Assembly (NCBI GenBank): GCA_036265615.1
Contig: DATAOT010000040.1
Location: 1 to 9,509, forward strand
Direction: 5' to 3'
From: DATAFF01 sp036265615
Lineage (GTDB): Bacteria; Pseudomonadota; Alphaproteobacteria; Rhizobiales; Aestuariivirgaceae
Length of the DNA: 9,509 nucleotides
The notes beneath the pieces are model-generated. The model was given only the letters and a program-made list of their open reading frames with translations, was not told the DNA's origin and ran no database searches. This document shows positions 1 through 6,414 of the stretch, one piece after another (positions within the stretch are counted from its first letter, which is position 1; every line of letters begins with the position of its first letter). Position numbers and translations under genes: made by a program.

Positions 1-27
1 ATGACTCGATTCTAATGCGCCTGCAGC

Positions 28-73
28 GGTCGAGCTGTGTTGTTCGGCATAGTCGCTCGCAATTATTTTTGGG
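28..73. repeat. Left copy of a diverged direct repeat flanking the orphan gene
   Basis: This segment aligns, with one single-base indel and roughly three quarters identity, to 2747-2793 in the same orientation. The shared blocks include GGTCG, CTGTG, GGCATA and ATTATTTT. Read on the minus strand, both copies carry an AT-rich stretch containing AATAAT followed by ATGCC. The frame after ATGCC in this copy stops after 12 codons. It lies just beyond the 3' end of the 859-residue gene, so it may be the 5' control region of a further minus-strand gene beginning left of the window, or a recombination scar. Confidence 0.55.
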
Positions 74-112
74 TGAAGGCATGGCAGCGCCTGTTGCGCG
101 GAAGGCGATGAG

Positions 113-2692
113 CTACAGGCTTAGTAGCTGTAGTACCTTCAATGCGTCCTTCAATTCATTTACGGCTTTGTCGACTTCCGTCTCCCCGGCCTCGGTCGCC
201 ACGCTTCCCAATTCTAGCTCGGCCCTCAGGAACGTCCAGGCTCGCCTGACCCGGGCAACCTCCGTCCTTTCATCATCTGTAAAATCAGCGCTCTTCTGGA
301 CCGCGTCCCAGACCGCCTGAACAACGCCCCAAAACCTGCGATTAAAGCTAATCCATTTCTCTTCCAGAACGGCACGGACCATATCCGCGTTTTGGGCTTT
401 CATCGCTTCGATGGTCTGGATGGCGACGAAGAAACGGGCGAAATCGCCGTTCTTGATGGCGATCGCTAGCTTGTCTCGGGCTTGCCGAATATCGGCTTCC
501 GATAACCCCACCTTGGTTTCAGACAATTCCAGTTTTTGTTCAACCGGTTCGGAGTCGACTTTGCGTTTCCGCGGCTTCTTCCAATGCGGACGCAATTCCC
601 AGCGCCGAGCCGATGTTTGCGATCGATCAGGCGAGACCTGGATTGGATCTGGCTGATCGAGCTTGCCCGGGGGCGCCGTCCTGGGAAGAGCGCCTGACTC
701 CGATTCAGCGAGCAGCTGATCGAGCTCTGGAGTCGATGACCGGTTGAATGTTGCGTGTCCCAACTCCTCGTCGGCGACCATCACCGCATTCTGGGTGATC
801 ATCACCCCTCTTTGGAGGGGTGGCAAATCGATGATCGTCACCTCACTCCGGACGAGAGGTGGAGCAAAACTCTCCATGTCGGGCTGCAACCGCTCATCCT
901 GGTACACCGCCACAGGCCCGCGGAGTCGATCGAGGATCTTCTCTGACATCTCGTAGATCTCATAATCGAGATCGCTCCGAGAGGTGATGGCGGCATCCGC
1001 GGCCCGAACTTTCTCGAGCAGGGTCGCACGAGTTGATGACGATCTTCGCTCATATACCTGGTCAACAGCAGCGAAGAACGCATCTTTGTCGCGATGGGCG
1101 AGACTCAGAAGGCCTTTCAGACTTTTGACATAGGTGTCGACATCATCGAGCGTTTCGAAGGCATATTTGACAAGGAGCTGGTAGCAGAACCGCCCATGGT
1201 CGGTTTCGTCCGTTCTCCAGGGTGGTGGTGACACGTCCGGGTCATGGGCCGAGTGATGGGCATGAGCGATGATGCCTGCGACACTGCCGAGGGTCTTGGC
1301 CTTGGCGCGCCAAGGCGTATCCGCCGGCAGGTCGTGTTGAGCAATGATTTCCATCGTTGCTCCGAAGATCCGCAAATGCTCGACATCTTGGGGCGGAAGA
1401 ACTCCGAAGGCGGCGACGAGCGGCTGCCAAATGTTCGACGTGTCACCCCAGGCCAGAAAATCCACCAACTTCTCGATGGGAGCGACATCTCTGTTTTTGA
1501 GAAGCACCGACTCGACCACAGCATAGATCCGGCAGGTGAGTTCCGGTCTCTTTGGTCCCACCGTCCGCCTGATGTGTGCCCACGCCTGGTCCGCGACGGC
1601 GGGCCGCTCCAGGGGCGGAATACCCTTCAGATCGCGTTTGTCCGGCGGGAACGTCGCCAGGTAATAGGCGTCGTGGACCACCTTCATCGCCTCCGCCTTG
1701 AAACGCAGCATTGGCTTGTCTTTCGAAATCTCGAGAAGAGCAGCCGCGCGGCGGCCCATTCGATCGATCGCGGGCTTGAGCTTGAGATAGTCGTTCGGAT
1801 TGCGATCCTTCGCGTTGCGAAAATCGCGGAACGTCGAGCACAGTGCGACGCGCAGCTTCTCTTCGCCAAACACCCGGTATACGTCGCTCAGCTTGTTCAC
1901 CATCGGCATCGGGTCTTCGCCCGAGACCAGCGCATTCAGGAGACCAGGTTCCACGACAAAGTTCGTGAAGGCTCGCTTGATGGCGCGGTCCTTGACCTTC
2001 TGGTATTCCGGCTTCTGTTTTCGCTTGCTGCGCTTCGGCCCGAGAAAATGCGGCGGGAGTTTTTTGCGTGCCAAACGTTCGTTGCACGCCTCCATGATGA
2101 GCCCAAGAACAGCCCTGCTCGTCCGAATCACTTCGGGATCGAGTTTCTTTCCATCCGGCCCCTCGATCTTATCCAGCGCGTTAAAGAAATTGTCTGCTTG
2201 GTTGCGCAGATGTTGAAGGCTCTCGTCCGGTTTCTTGTTCGCGCGATCCCTGAGTGCTGTACGCATCATGATCACAGACTGTTCCTCGAGCTGGGATCGA
2301 GGCCCTTTGTTTCCCTTCTTCAAATCCAGCTCCGCCGTCGCCCAGCTTTCCGGATCACCCGCACAGTCCTTGGCGGTCCTGGCAAAGGATGTGATTGCGT
2401 CAACCACCCCCTCCTCGTAGGTGCAGATCGAGTCAGCGCGCGTATCATCCGATTTCTCGTCGAGGGCACGGAGGCATCTTTCCGCGTCGCGCCAAATGTG
2501 CCCTCCGGTCGCTTCATCCCACGGCAAAGGCTGTTCCACCCTGCCTGACCCCATGTCGACGCGGCGGTTGAGCCACCAATCCTTGGCGCGGCCCCGCAAG
2601 TGCCGCAACGACCTCAAGTCCTGTTTGGCATTTTCGACGACAGCGGACTTGGCGCTTCTCAACGCCCTGACGACCGATCCGACATCACCCAT
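113..2692 (-). CDS. Large soluble protein of unknown function (859 aa)
   Basis: I do not recognise this protein. It reads as a mostly helical, highly charged cytoplasmic protein with no signal peptide and no membrane segment. Visible parts: a strongly basic patch at about residues 219-241 (a run of Lys/Arg around KRSKRKQK), a His-rich stretch at 477-483 (AHAHHSAHD) followed by H499 and C503, a Pro/Ser-rich and probably disordered linker at about 650-720 ending in a basic cluster (WKKPRKRK), and a helical C-terminal domain from about 725. The frame is open up to a GTG at 2776, but I chose the ATG at 2692 because a strong ribosome binding site (GGGGGAAG) lies 5 nt upstream of it. Line-by-line GC falls to roughly 45-60%, against 65-80% in the kinase next door, which suggests acquisition from elsewhere. 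It is divergent from the kinase gene and has no co-directional partner inside the window. The long intact frame supports a real gene; any function would be a guess. Confidence 0.85.
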   Translation of the reverse strand: MGDVGSVVRALRSAKSAVVENAKQDLRSLRHLRGRAKDWWLNRRVDMGSGRVEQPLPWDEATGGHIWRDAERCLRALDEKSDDTRADSICTYEEGVVDAITSFARTAKDCAGDPESWATAELDLKKGNKGPRSQLEEQSVIMMRTALRDRANKKPDESLQHLRNQADNFFNALDKIEGPDGKKLDPEVIRTSRAVLGLIMEACNERLARKKLPPHFLGPKRSKRKQKPEYQKVKDRAIKRAFTNFVVEPGLLNALVSGEDPMPMVNKLSDVYRVFGEEKLRVALCSTFRDFRNAKDRNPNDYLKLKPAIDRMGRRAAALLEISKDKPMLRFKAEAMKVVHDAYYLATFPPDKRDLKGIPPLERPAVADQAWAHIRRTVGPKRPELTCRIYAVVESVLLKNRDVAPIEKLVDFLAWGDTSNIWQPLVAAFGVLPPQDVEHLRIFGATMEIIAQHDLPADTPWRAKAKTLGSVAGIIAHAHHSAHDPDVSPPPWRTDETDHGRFCYQLLVKYAFETLDDVDTYVKSLKGLLSLAHRDKDAFFAAVDQVYERRSSSTRATLLEKVRAADAAITSRSDLDYEIYEMSEKILDRLRGPVAVYQDERLQPDMESFAPPLVRSEVTIIDLPPLQRGVMITQNAVMVADEELGHATFNRSSTPELDQLLAESESGALPRTAPPGKLDQPDPIQVSPDRSQTSARRWELRPHWKKPRKRKVDSEPVEQKLELSETKVGLSEADIRQARDKLAIAIKNGDFARFFVAIQTIEAMKAQNADMVRAVLEEKWISFNRRFWGVVQAVWDAVQKSADFTDDERTEVARVRRAWTFLRAELELGSVATEAGETEVDKAVNELKDALKVLQLLSL

Positions 2693-2697
2693 GACGG

Positions 2698-2705
2698 CTT
2701 CCCCC
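2698..2705 (-). promoter_or_regulatory. Ribosome binding site that sets the start of the 859-aa gene
   Basis: The minus strand reads GGGGGAAG here, 5 nt before the ATG at 2692. The upstream in-frame starts at 2776, 2770 and 2746 have no comparable purine-rich sequence, so 2692 is the preferred start. Confidence 0.65.
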
Positions 2706-2746
2706 TGACGAAACGACGATTCGGGTCGACGATAAGCTGCCGGCAT

Positions 2747-2793
2747 GGTCGCGCCTGTGCCGTTTGGCATAATCACGAGCGATTATTTTCGAG
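2747..2793. repeat. Right copy of a diverged direct repeat flanking the orphan gene
   Basis: This is the partner of the repeat at 28-73, lying in the upstream region of the 859-residue gene. It contains the perfect palindrome at 2769-2786 and, on the minus strand, an AATAAT hexamer that differs from the -10 consensus at one base. Its position before this gene's start suggests a promoter/operator block. The left copy would then serve the next gene leftward. Confidence 0.55.
2769..2786. promoter_or_regulatory. Operator-like palindrome ATAATC-N6-GATTAT
   Basis: This is a perfect 6-bp inverted repeat with a 6-bp spacer, in the intergenic region between the orphan gene and the divergent kinase gene. 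It lies about 77 bp upstream of the orphan's chosen start and overlaps the AT-rich block that could be its -10 region. The equivalent positions in the left repeat (49-66) keep the layout with degenerate half-sites (ATAGTC-N6-AATTAT). The form suits a dimeric helix-turn-helix regulator; which one is unknown. Confidence 0.4.
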
Positions 2794-2835
2794 GCTACTG
2801 TTCCGAATTGTCAGAAAGTGCATCGTTCCGGGGCC

Positions 2836-2915
2836 GAATCGATCGAGTCGGCGTGCGGCTTTGCGCAAGCGGCTTGCCAAATCATCGCTCTTTCGAATCA
2901 ATAGGATTCCGAATC
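2836..2915. promoter_or_regulatory. Cluster of five GANTC (CcrM-type) methylation motifs upstream of the kinase
   Basis: GANTC occurs at 2836, 2845, 2895, 2905 and 2911, five sites in 80 bp where chance predicts about one per 256 bp. A sixth lies at 2718. The last three make two nested palindromes: GAATC-N5-GATTC at 2895-2909 and GATTC-C-GAATC at 2905-2915. In alphaproteobacteria CcrM methylates the adenine of GANTC, and GcrA reads the methylation state at cell-cycle promoters. A weak -35-like TTGCCA sits at 2874-2879 within the cluster, but I see no convincing -10. Confidence 0.45.
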
Positions 2916-2918
2916 GCA

Positions 2919-2941
2919 AGGCCGCCGGCTTGAGGCGGCTT
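2919..2941 (+). promoter_or_regulatory. Leader hairpin before the kinase ribosome binding site
   Basis: GCCGCC (2921-2926) pairs with GGCGGC (2934-2939) across a 7-nt loop, with two weaker outer pairs. It ends about 10 nt before the ribosome binding site and has no T-tract, so it is not a standard terminator. It could affect mRNA stability or translation of the kinase. Confidence 0.35.
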
Positions 2942-2950
2942 CGCGCATGC

Positions 2951-2958
2951 GGGGTGAT
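2951..2958 (+). promoter_or_regulatory. Ribosome binding site supporting the TTG start of the kinase
   Basis: GGGGTGAT matches most of the extended Shine-Dalgarno sequence GGAGGTGAT and lies 5 nt before the TTG at 2964. A stop codon (TGA at 2955-2957) in the kinase frame rules out any start further upstream. Confidence 0.6.
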
Positions 2959-2963
2959 GGGAC

Positions 2964-5270
2964 TTGCCCAAGGCTCAACTGCTCGAGCTGTTTGGACGCG
3001 AGCGCGCGCTGAAACTGCCGCTCGCGATACATGGGCTTTCGGCCATCAAGATCTCGGAGACGGCGCTCAGGAACCTGATCACGGTGCTGATCGTGCTCTT
3101 CCTGGTGACGCTCGGGACGGCGCTGACGCTGCAGCTCCTGGTCAGCCGCGACCACCATCTCAACGCCCATAACCGGCAATCGGTGATGCATCTGAAGATC
3201 GCGGCCAGCGAGTTGTCGGCGATCCTCGGGGCCGGGCTTGCCGCGGGCACCAGCCACCGGGTGCCCGACTCGGAGGACCTCGCGGCCGTGCTGCTGCCGC
3301 ATGCGCTCGAGGCCGGGCGCATCTTCGCCATCATGGACGGCTCGGGGCGCATCCGGGCAACGGCGCCGGCCGACAGCTGGCTTGCCGGCAAGCGGCTCGC
3401 CGAGATCTTCGGACCCGATTTCCTCGCCGCTGCGCCGGACGCCTCGGAGGAGATGACGGAGACGACGCTCAACGACGGCGAGCGCGCCTTCGTCAAGATG
3501 CAGTCGCTCAGCCCTTATCCCGGCAGCCTGCTCGTCATCCACTCGCGCGACGCGGTGCTCGCCGCCTGGCGCTCCGACGTGGCGCAGATCGTCACGTTGT
3601 TCGTGGTGACGCTCGGGGTGCTGGTGCTGCTCGGCGCGGCCTTTCACTGGCAGGCGGCGCGGGCGGCGGAGGCCGACCGGACGCTGTCGGTCGCCACCCA
3701 GCGGCTCGACAAGGCGCTCGACCGCGGCCGCTGCGGCCTGTGGGACTGGGACATCGCGCGCGGGCGGATCTTCTGGTCCAAATCGATGTTCGACATTCTC
3801 GGGCTCGAGCCGCAGGACGACGTCCTGACCTATGGCGCGGTGGCGCAGCGCCTCCATCCCGACGATCCTTCGATCGATGCGCTGGTCGACCAGATGCTGC
3901 GCGGCGGCAAGCCGTCGATCGACCAGGAATTCCGCATGCAGCACCGGGCGGGGCATTGGGTGTGGCTCAGGGCGCGCTGCGAGCTCGCGGCGGCGCCGGA
4001 CGAGCAGGCGCCGCATCTTGTCGGCATCGCCATCGACATCACCGAGCAGAAGCTCGCCGATCGCCTGAACCAGGAGGCGGAGATCCGCCTCAAGGACGCG
4101 ATCGAGGCGATCTCGGAAGCCTTCGTGCTGTGGGACGCCGACAACCGACTGGTCGTCTGCAACTCGAAATATCAGCAGTTCCATTCGCTTCCCGCCCATG
4201 TCTGCCAGCCGCAGACGCCTTATGAGGAGCTGGCGCGCGCCGCCAAGGAGCCGCTGGTGCGCCAACGCATGGCGCTGGCGGGGGCCGAGCTCGGCGAGGG
4301 ACAGACTTTCGAGGTGCAGCTCGAGGACGGCCGCTGGCTGCAGATCAACGAGCGGCGCACCAAGGACGGCGGCTTCGTCTCGGTCGGCACCGACATCACG
4401 GCGCTGAAGCGCAACGAGGAGAAGCTGCGCGAATCCGAACGCGAGCTGATGAACACGGTGCGCGACCTGCAGAAGTCGCGGCTGACGCTCGAGCAGCAGT
4501 CGCAGCGGCTGGCCGACCTGGCCGAGAAATATTCGCGCGAAAAGACCCGGGCCGAGGCCGCCAACCGCTCCAAGTCGGAGTTCCTCGCCAATATGAGCCA
4601 CGAGCTCAGGACGCCGCTCAATGCCATCATCGGCTTCAGCGAGGTCATGGAGCAGCAGATCTTCGGCCCGATCACGACGCCGAAATATGTCGACTATGCC
4701 CGCGACATCCACCGCTCCGGGCAGTATCTGCTCGACGTCATCAACGACATTCTCGACATGTCGAAAATCGAGGCGGGCCGGATCAAGCTCGAGGTGGCGC
4801 GGTTCGACCTTGTGGCAATGATCGAGGACGCGCTGCGCATGATCGCGCCACGGGCGCTCGAGGGAGGCGTCAAGATCGCCCGGGCGGTGCCTGCGACCCT
4901 CGACATCACCGCCGACCGGCGAGCGCTCAAGCAGGTGCTGATCAACATCCTGGCCAATGGCGTGAAATTCACCCCGGAAGGCGGCCAGGTCAGGGTCGCG
5001 GTGCGGGGACTAAGCGGCGCCACCGAGATCGCCATCAGCGACACGGGAATCGGCATCGAGGCAAGCGAACTGCCGAAGCTCGGCCGGCCATTCGAGCAGG
5101 TCGAGAATCAGTTCACCAAGACGCGGTCCGGCTCGGGGCTCGGCCTCGCCATCTCGAAGTCGCTGGTCGAACTCCATGACGGCACGATCGAGATCGACAG
5201 CGAGCCAGGCCGCGGCACGACGGTGACAATCCTCATCCCGACGCCGGAAACGGGATCGGCGGCGGCCTAG
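2964..5270 (+). CDS. pleC: PleC/PdhS-type sensor histidine kinase, two membrane segments and two PAS domains
   Basis: Inner-membrane sensor kinase of 768 residues, probably in the PleC/DivJ/PdhS group. In Caulobacter and rhizobia this group phosphorylates or dephosphorylates DivK and PleD and so controls CtrA and cell polarity. Order of parts: membrane segment at about 36-60; a probable periplasmic sensor region at 61-205; second membrane segment at about 207-229; PAS-like domain at 250-366, ending in a GIAIDITE motif; second PAS-like domain at 373-482, ending GTDIT; coiled coil at about 485-535; HisKA with the H-box NMSHELRTPLNAIIGFSE and phosphoacceptor His546; then HATPase with N-box Asn661/Asn665, G1 DTGIGI at 693-698 and G2 GSGLGL at 723-728. 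The segment from IFGPI through INDILDMSKIEAGR is characteristic of PleC/PdhS kinases. The N-box has Gly666 where Ala is usual, a mild change. There is no receiver domain. It starts at TTG. The kinase call is firm; the PleC assignment rests on motif likeness and size. Confidence 0.9.
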   Translation: MPKAQLLELFGRERALKLPLAIHGLSAIKISETALRNLITVLIVLFLVTLGTALTLQLLVSRDHHLNAHNRQSVMHLKIAASELSAILGAGLAAGTSHRVPDSEDLAAVLLPHALEAGRIFAIMDGSGRIRATAPADSWLAGKRLAEIFGPDFLAAAPDASEEMTETTLNDGERAFVKMQSLSPYPGSLLVIHSRDAVLAAWRSDVAQIVTLFVVTLGVLVLLGAAFHWQAARAAEADRTLSVATQRLDKALDRGRCGLWDWDIARGRIFWSKSMFDILGLEPQDDVLTYGAVAQRLHPDDPSIDALVDQMLRGGKPSIDQEFRMQHRAGHWVWLRARCELAAAPDEQAPHLVGIAIDITEQKLADRLNQEAEIRLKDAIEAISEAFVLWDADNRLVVCNSKYQQFHSLPAHVCQPQTPYEELARAAKEPLVRQRMALAGAELGEGQTFEVQLEDGRWLQINERRTKDGGFVSVGTDITALKRNEEKLRESERELMNTVRDLQKSRLTLEQQSQRLADLAEKYSREKTRAEAANRSKSEFLANMSHELRTPLNAIIGFSEVMEQQIFGPITTPKYVDYARDIHRSGQYLLDVINDILDMSKIEAGRIKLEVARFDLVAMIEDALRMIAPRALEGGVKIARAVPATLDITADRRALKQVLINILANGVKFTPEGGQVRVAVRGLSGATEIAISDTGIGIEASELPKLGRPFEQVENQFTKTRSGSGLGLAISKSLVELHDGTIEIDSEPGRGTTVTILIPTPETGSAAA

Positions 5271-5307
5271 AGCATGATGTCATGAGGTGGCCCCGCCAGT
5301 CCCCCTC

Positions 5308-5340
5308 ATGGCCGGGCTTGACCCGACCATCCAACTTTTT
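5308..5340 (+). terminator. Likely factor-independent terminator after the kinase gene
   Basis: Positions 5308-5316 pair with 5322-5330 (ATGG-c-CGGG against CCCG-a-CCAT, one mismatch) around the 5-nt loop CTTGA. A run of five T at 5336-5340 follows after a 5-nt gap. It lies about 40 nt after the kinase stop codon, inside the repeat element. Confidence 0.5.
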
Positions 5341-5357
5341 CCTGCATCATACTCTGG

Positions 5358-5381
5358 ATGGCCGGCTCGGGGGCCGGCCAT
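5358..5381 (-). terminator. Perfect 9-bp GC hairpin between convergent genes, possible terminator
   Basis: ATGGCCGGC (5358-5366) and GCCGGCCAT (5373-5381) form a perfect stem with a 6-nt loop. It lies about 70 nt downstream of the stop of the minus-strand sensor operon. It lacks a T-tract, so it may stop transcription weakly or protect the 3' end of the mRNA. Confidence 0.35.
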
Positions 5382-5448
5382 GAGGGAAGGGAGATATCAA
5401 GACTCGTTCGAAACACATCATGCTCTCCAGCGCCTCCCGGCTCTCGAT

Positions 5449-5943
5449 CTATTCGCGTCGATGGCCGTGCTGCCAGCGGCGCTGCCGCTGCTCGATCCGA
5501 TCACGGATCGCGCTGGCGAGCATGACTCGCTCTTCCGGCTTGAGCGTCGCCACGAGCTCGCGCGACACCCGCGAGCCGCGGTCGATCATGCCGCGCGAGA
5601 TCTCGTCGTAACGGGCGAGCGCGGCCTCGGCCTGGGCGGCGTCGTAAGGTTGCGCCTTGAGGGTGTCGGCGACCTTGAGCGCCGCTTCGCGCATGTCGCG
5701 GCGGCCGTCGCGGAAAGCCTTGCGGTCGTCGGCAAAGCGATCGGCCAGCGCCCGGCGGCGCTCCGGATCGAGGGCGAGGAAGAAACTGCGCGGCAGGGTG
5801 TCGGTATAGGCCGGCCCGGAATAGCGCTCGCGATGCGGCTTCTCGAACAGGACATGCGAGCCGACCGCGCCGAGCACGAGCAAGTTGAACGCCAACGACG
5901 CCAGCAGCACGACATTGCGCGGATCGAGGCGCCAAGGCTGCAT
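5449..5943 (-). CDS. Membrane-anchored periplasmic heavy-metal-sensor-type protein (CnrX/CpxP/ZraP-like)
   Basis: A 164-residue protein with a short cytoplasmic N-terminus, one membrane anchor at about residues 10-29 and a charged, all-helical periplasmic part. This is the layout of the Metal_resist superfamily (CnrX, ZraP, CpxP). The segment LALDPERRRALADRF at 56-70 and the LKPEER motif at 134-139 correspond to the LTPEQR-type helix repeats of that group. In CnrX-type systems such a protein senses metal ions and signals through a membrane anti-sigma factor; CpxP/ZraP members instead act as chaperone-sensors. I cannot pick out certain metal ligands: there are only four His (30, 37, 159, 161) and no Cys. 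Its ATG shares one base with the upstream gene's TGA, and the strong ribosome binding site GGGGGAGGGA lies 4 nt before it. It is the last gene of the four-gene operon, which supports a role in controlling the sigma factor. Confidence 0.75.
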   Translation of the reverse strand: MQPWRLDPRNVVLLASLAFNLLVLGAVGSHVLFEKPHRERYSGPAYTDTLPRSFFLALDPERRRALADRFADDRKAFRDGRRDMREAALKVADTLKAQPYDAAQAEAALARYDEISRGMIDRGSRVSRELVATLKPEERVMLASAIRDRIEQRQRRWQHGHRRE

Positions 5944-6404
5944 CAGGTCCCTCCCCCGGAATCGAAATCGAGATTGTCCGGCGGGTCGAGCGCCACGGTG
6001 TCGCTATCGACGGGACCGGCCAGCAGCGAGGGCAGCAGATCATCGGCAATGCCGGCCGCGCCGATCCACACGCCGATCGCCAGAGAGGCGGCGAGCGCGA
6101 GTGCAGCCGGCCATTCCCGCATGAGCAGCGGCACGCGACGGCCGCGGATCAGACGCCTCGCACTTGGCGCCGCAGCAGCGCCAGCGATGAGCTGGCGATG
6201 GTCCTGGACAGGCGTCGGGGGAACGGCATGCCTGGCGAGCAGCCGGTCGATCAGGTGCGCGTCCTTATGCTCCTCGACGAGCTCCGGCGGCGGCGTGTCG
6301 CAATAACGCCAACGCTCATGCTCGGGCCAGCGTGCAGGATCGGCGCCATAGGCTGCATAGAGCTGCCGAAGCCGGTCGTGACCGTTGGTGTCATTCTGCT
6401 TCAT
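5943..6404 (-). CDS. Single-pass membrane protein, candidate anti-sigma factor
   Basis: A 153-residue protein. The N-terminal part (1-96) is probably cytoplasmic and opens with RLRQLYAAYGADPARWP, a motif I associate with alphaproteobacterial proteins of this kind. One membrane segment follows at about 98-120, then a short acidic, probably periplasmic tail ending DFDSGGGT. It shows no recognisable zinc anti-sigma (HxxxCxxC) motif. The anti-sigma role is inferred from topology and position: it begins 10 nt after the sigma factor's stop and its stop overlaps the start of the periplasmic sensor gene. I chose the ATG at 6404 over one at 6461 because a GAGG sits 8 nt upstream and the 6461 start would overlap the sigma gene by 47 bp. 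The model is CnrY-like: it binds the sigma factor at the membrane until the sensor signals. Confidence 0.7.
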   Translation of the reverse strand: MKQNDTNGHDRLRQLYAAYGADPARWPEHERWRYCDTPPPELVEEHKDAHLIDRLLARHAVPPTPVQDHRQLIAGAAAAPSARRLIRGRRVPLLMREWPAALALAASLAIGVWIGAAGIADDLLPSLLAGPVDSDTVALDPPDNLDFDSGGGT

Positions 6405-6414
6405 GCCGGCGACC

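Larger units (their letters stand above)
5269..5426. repeat. Intergenic repeat element with perfect 12-bp inverted ends
   Basis: AGAGCATGATGT at 5269-5280 and its exact reverse complement at 5415-5426 enclose a 158-bp unit. Inside are two imperfectly complementary blocks, 5303-5332 and 5356-5386, each itself a hairpin carrying the ATGGCCGG core. The unit spans most of the gap between two convergent genes, and its left end uses the last two bases of the kinase stop codon. AGAGCATGAT and CTCATGGCCGGGCTTGACCC are, from memory, familiar dispersed intergenic motifs in Bradyrhizobium-like genomes. It resembles a MITE- or RIME-like element, with no transposase gene and no obvious target duplication. 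Confidence 0.65.

Noticed and set aside
1244..2548. Open frame of 434 codons on the plus strand, antisense to the orphan gene
   Set aside because: Its protein is rich in Arg, His and Leu with no domain, it lacks a good ribosome binding site, and it is the mirror of a longer frame that has one.
2957..3172. ATG with a nearby ribosome binding site as start of a separate small protein, or as the kinase start
   Set aside because: It is in a different frame from the kinase, and its product is Ala/Arg/Pro-rich with no sign of membrane segments or motifs. The TTG at 2964 leads directly into the kinase.
2898..4712. Open frame of 604 codons on the minus strand across the kinase gene
   Set aside because: The kinase frame has unmistakable HisKA and HATPase motifs. 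The opposite frame is low-complexity Arg/Leu/Gln/Asp-rich sequence, expected opposite a high-GC gene.
5287..6306. Open frame of 339 codons on the plus strand
   Set aside because: It runs through the repeat element and then antisense to the sensor and anti-sigma genes. Its composition is that of a GC-rich shadow frame.
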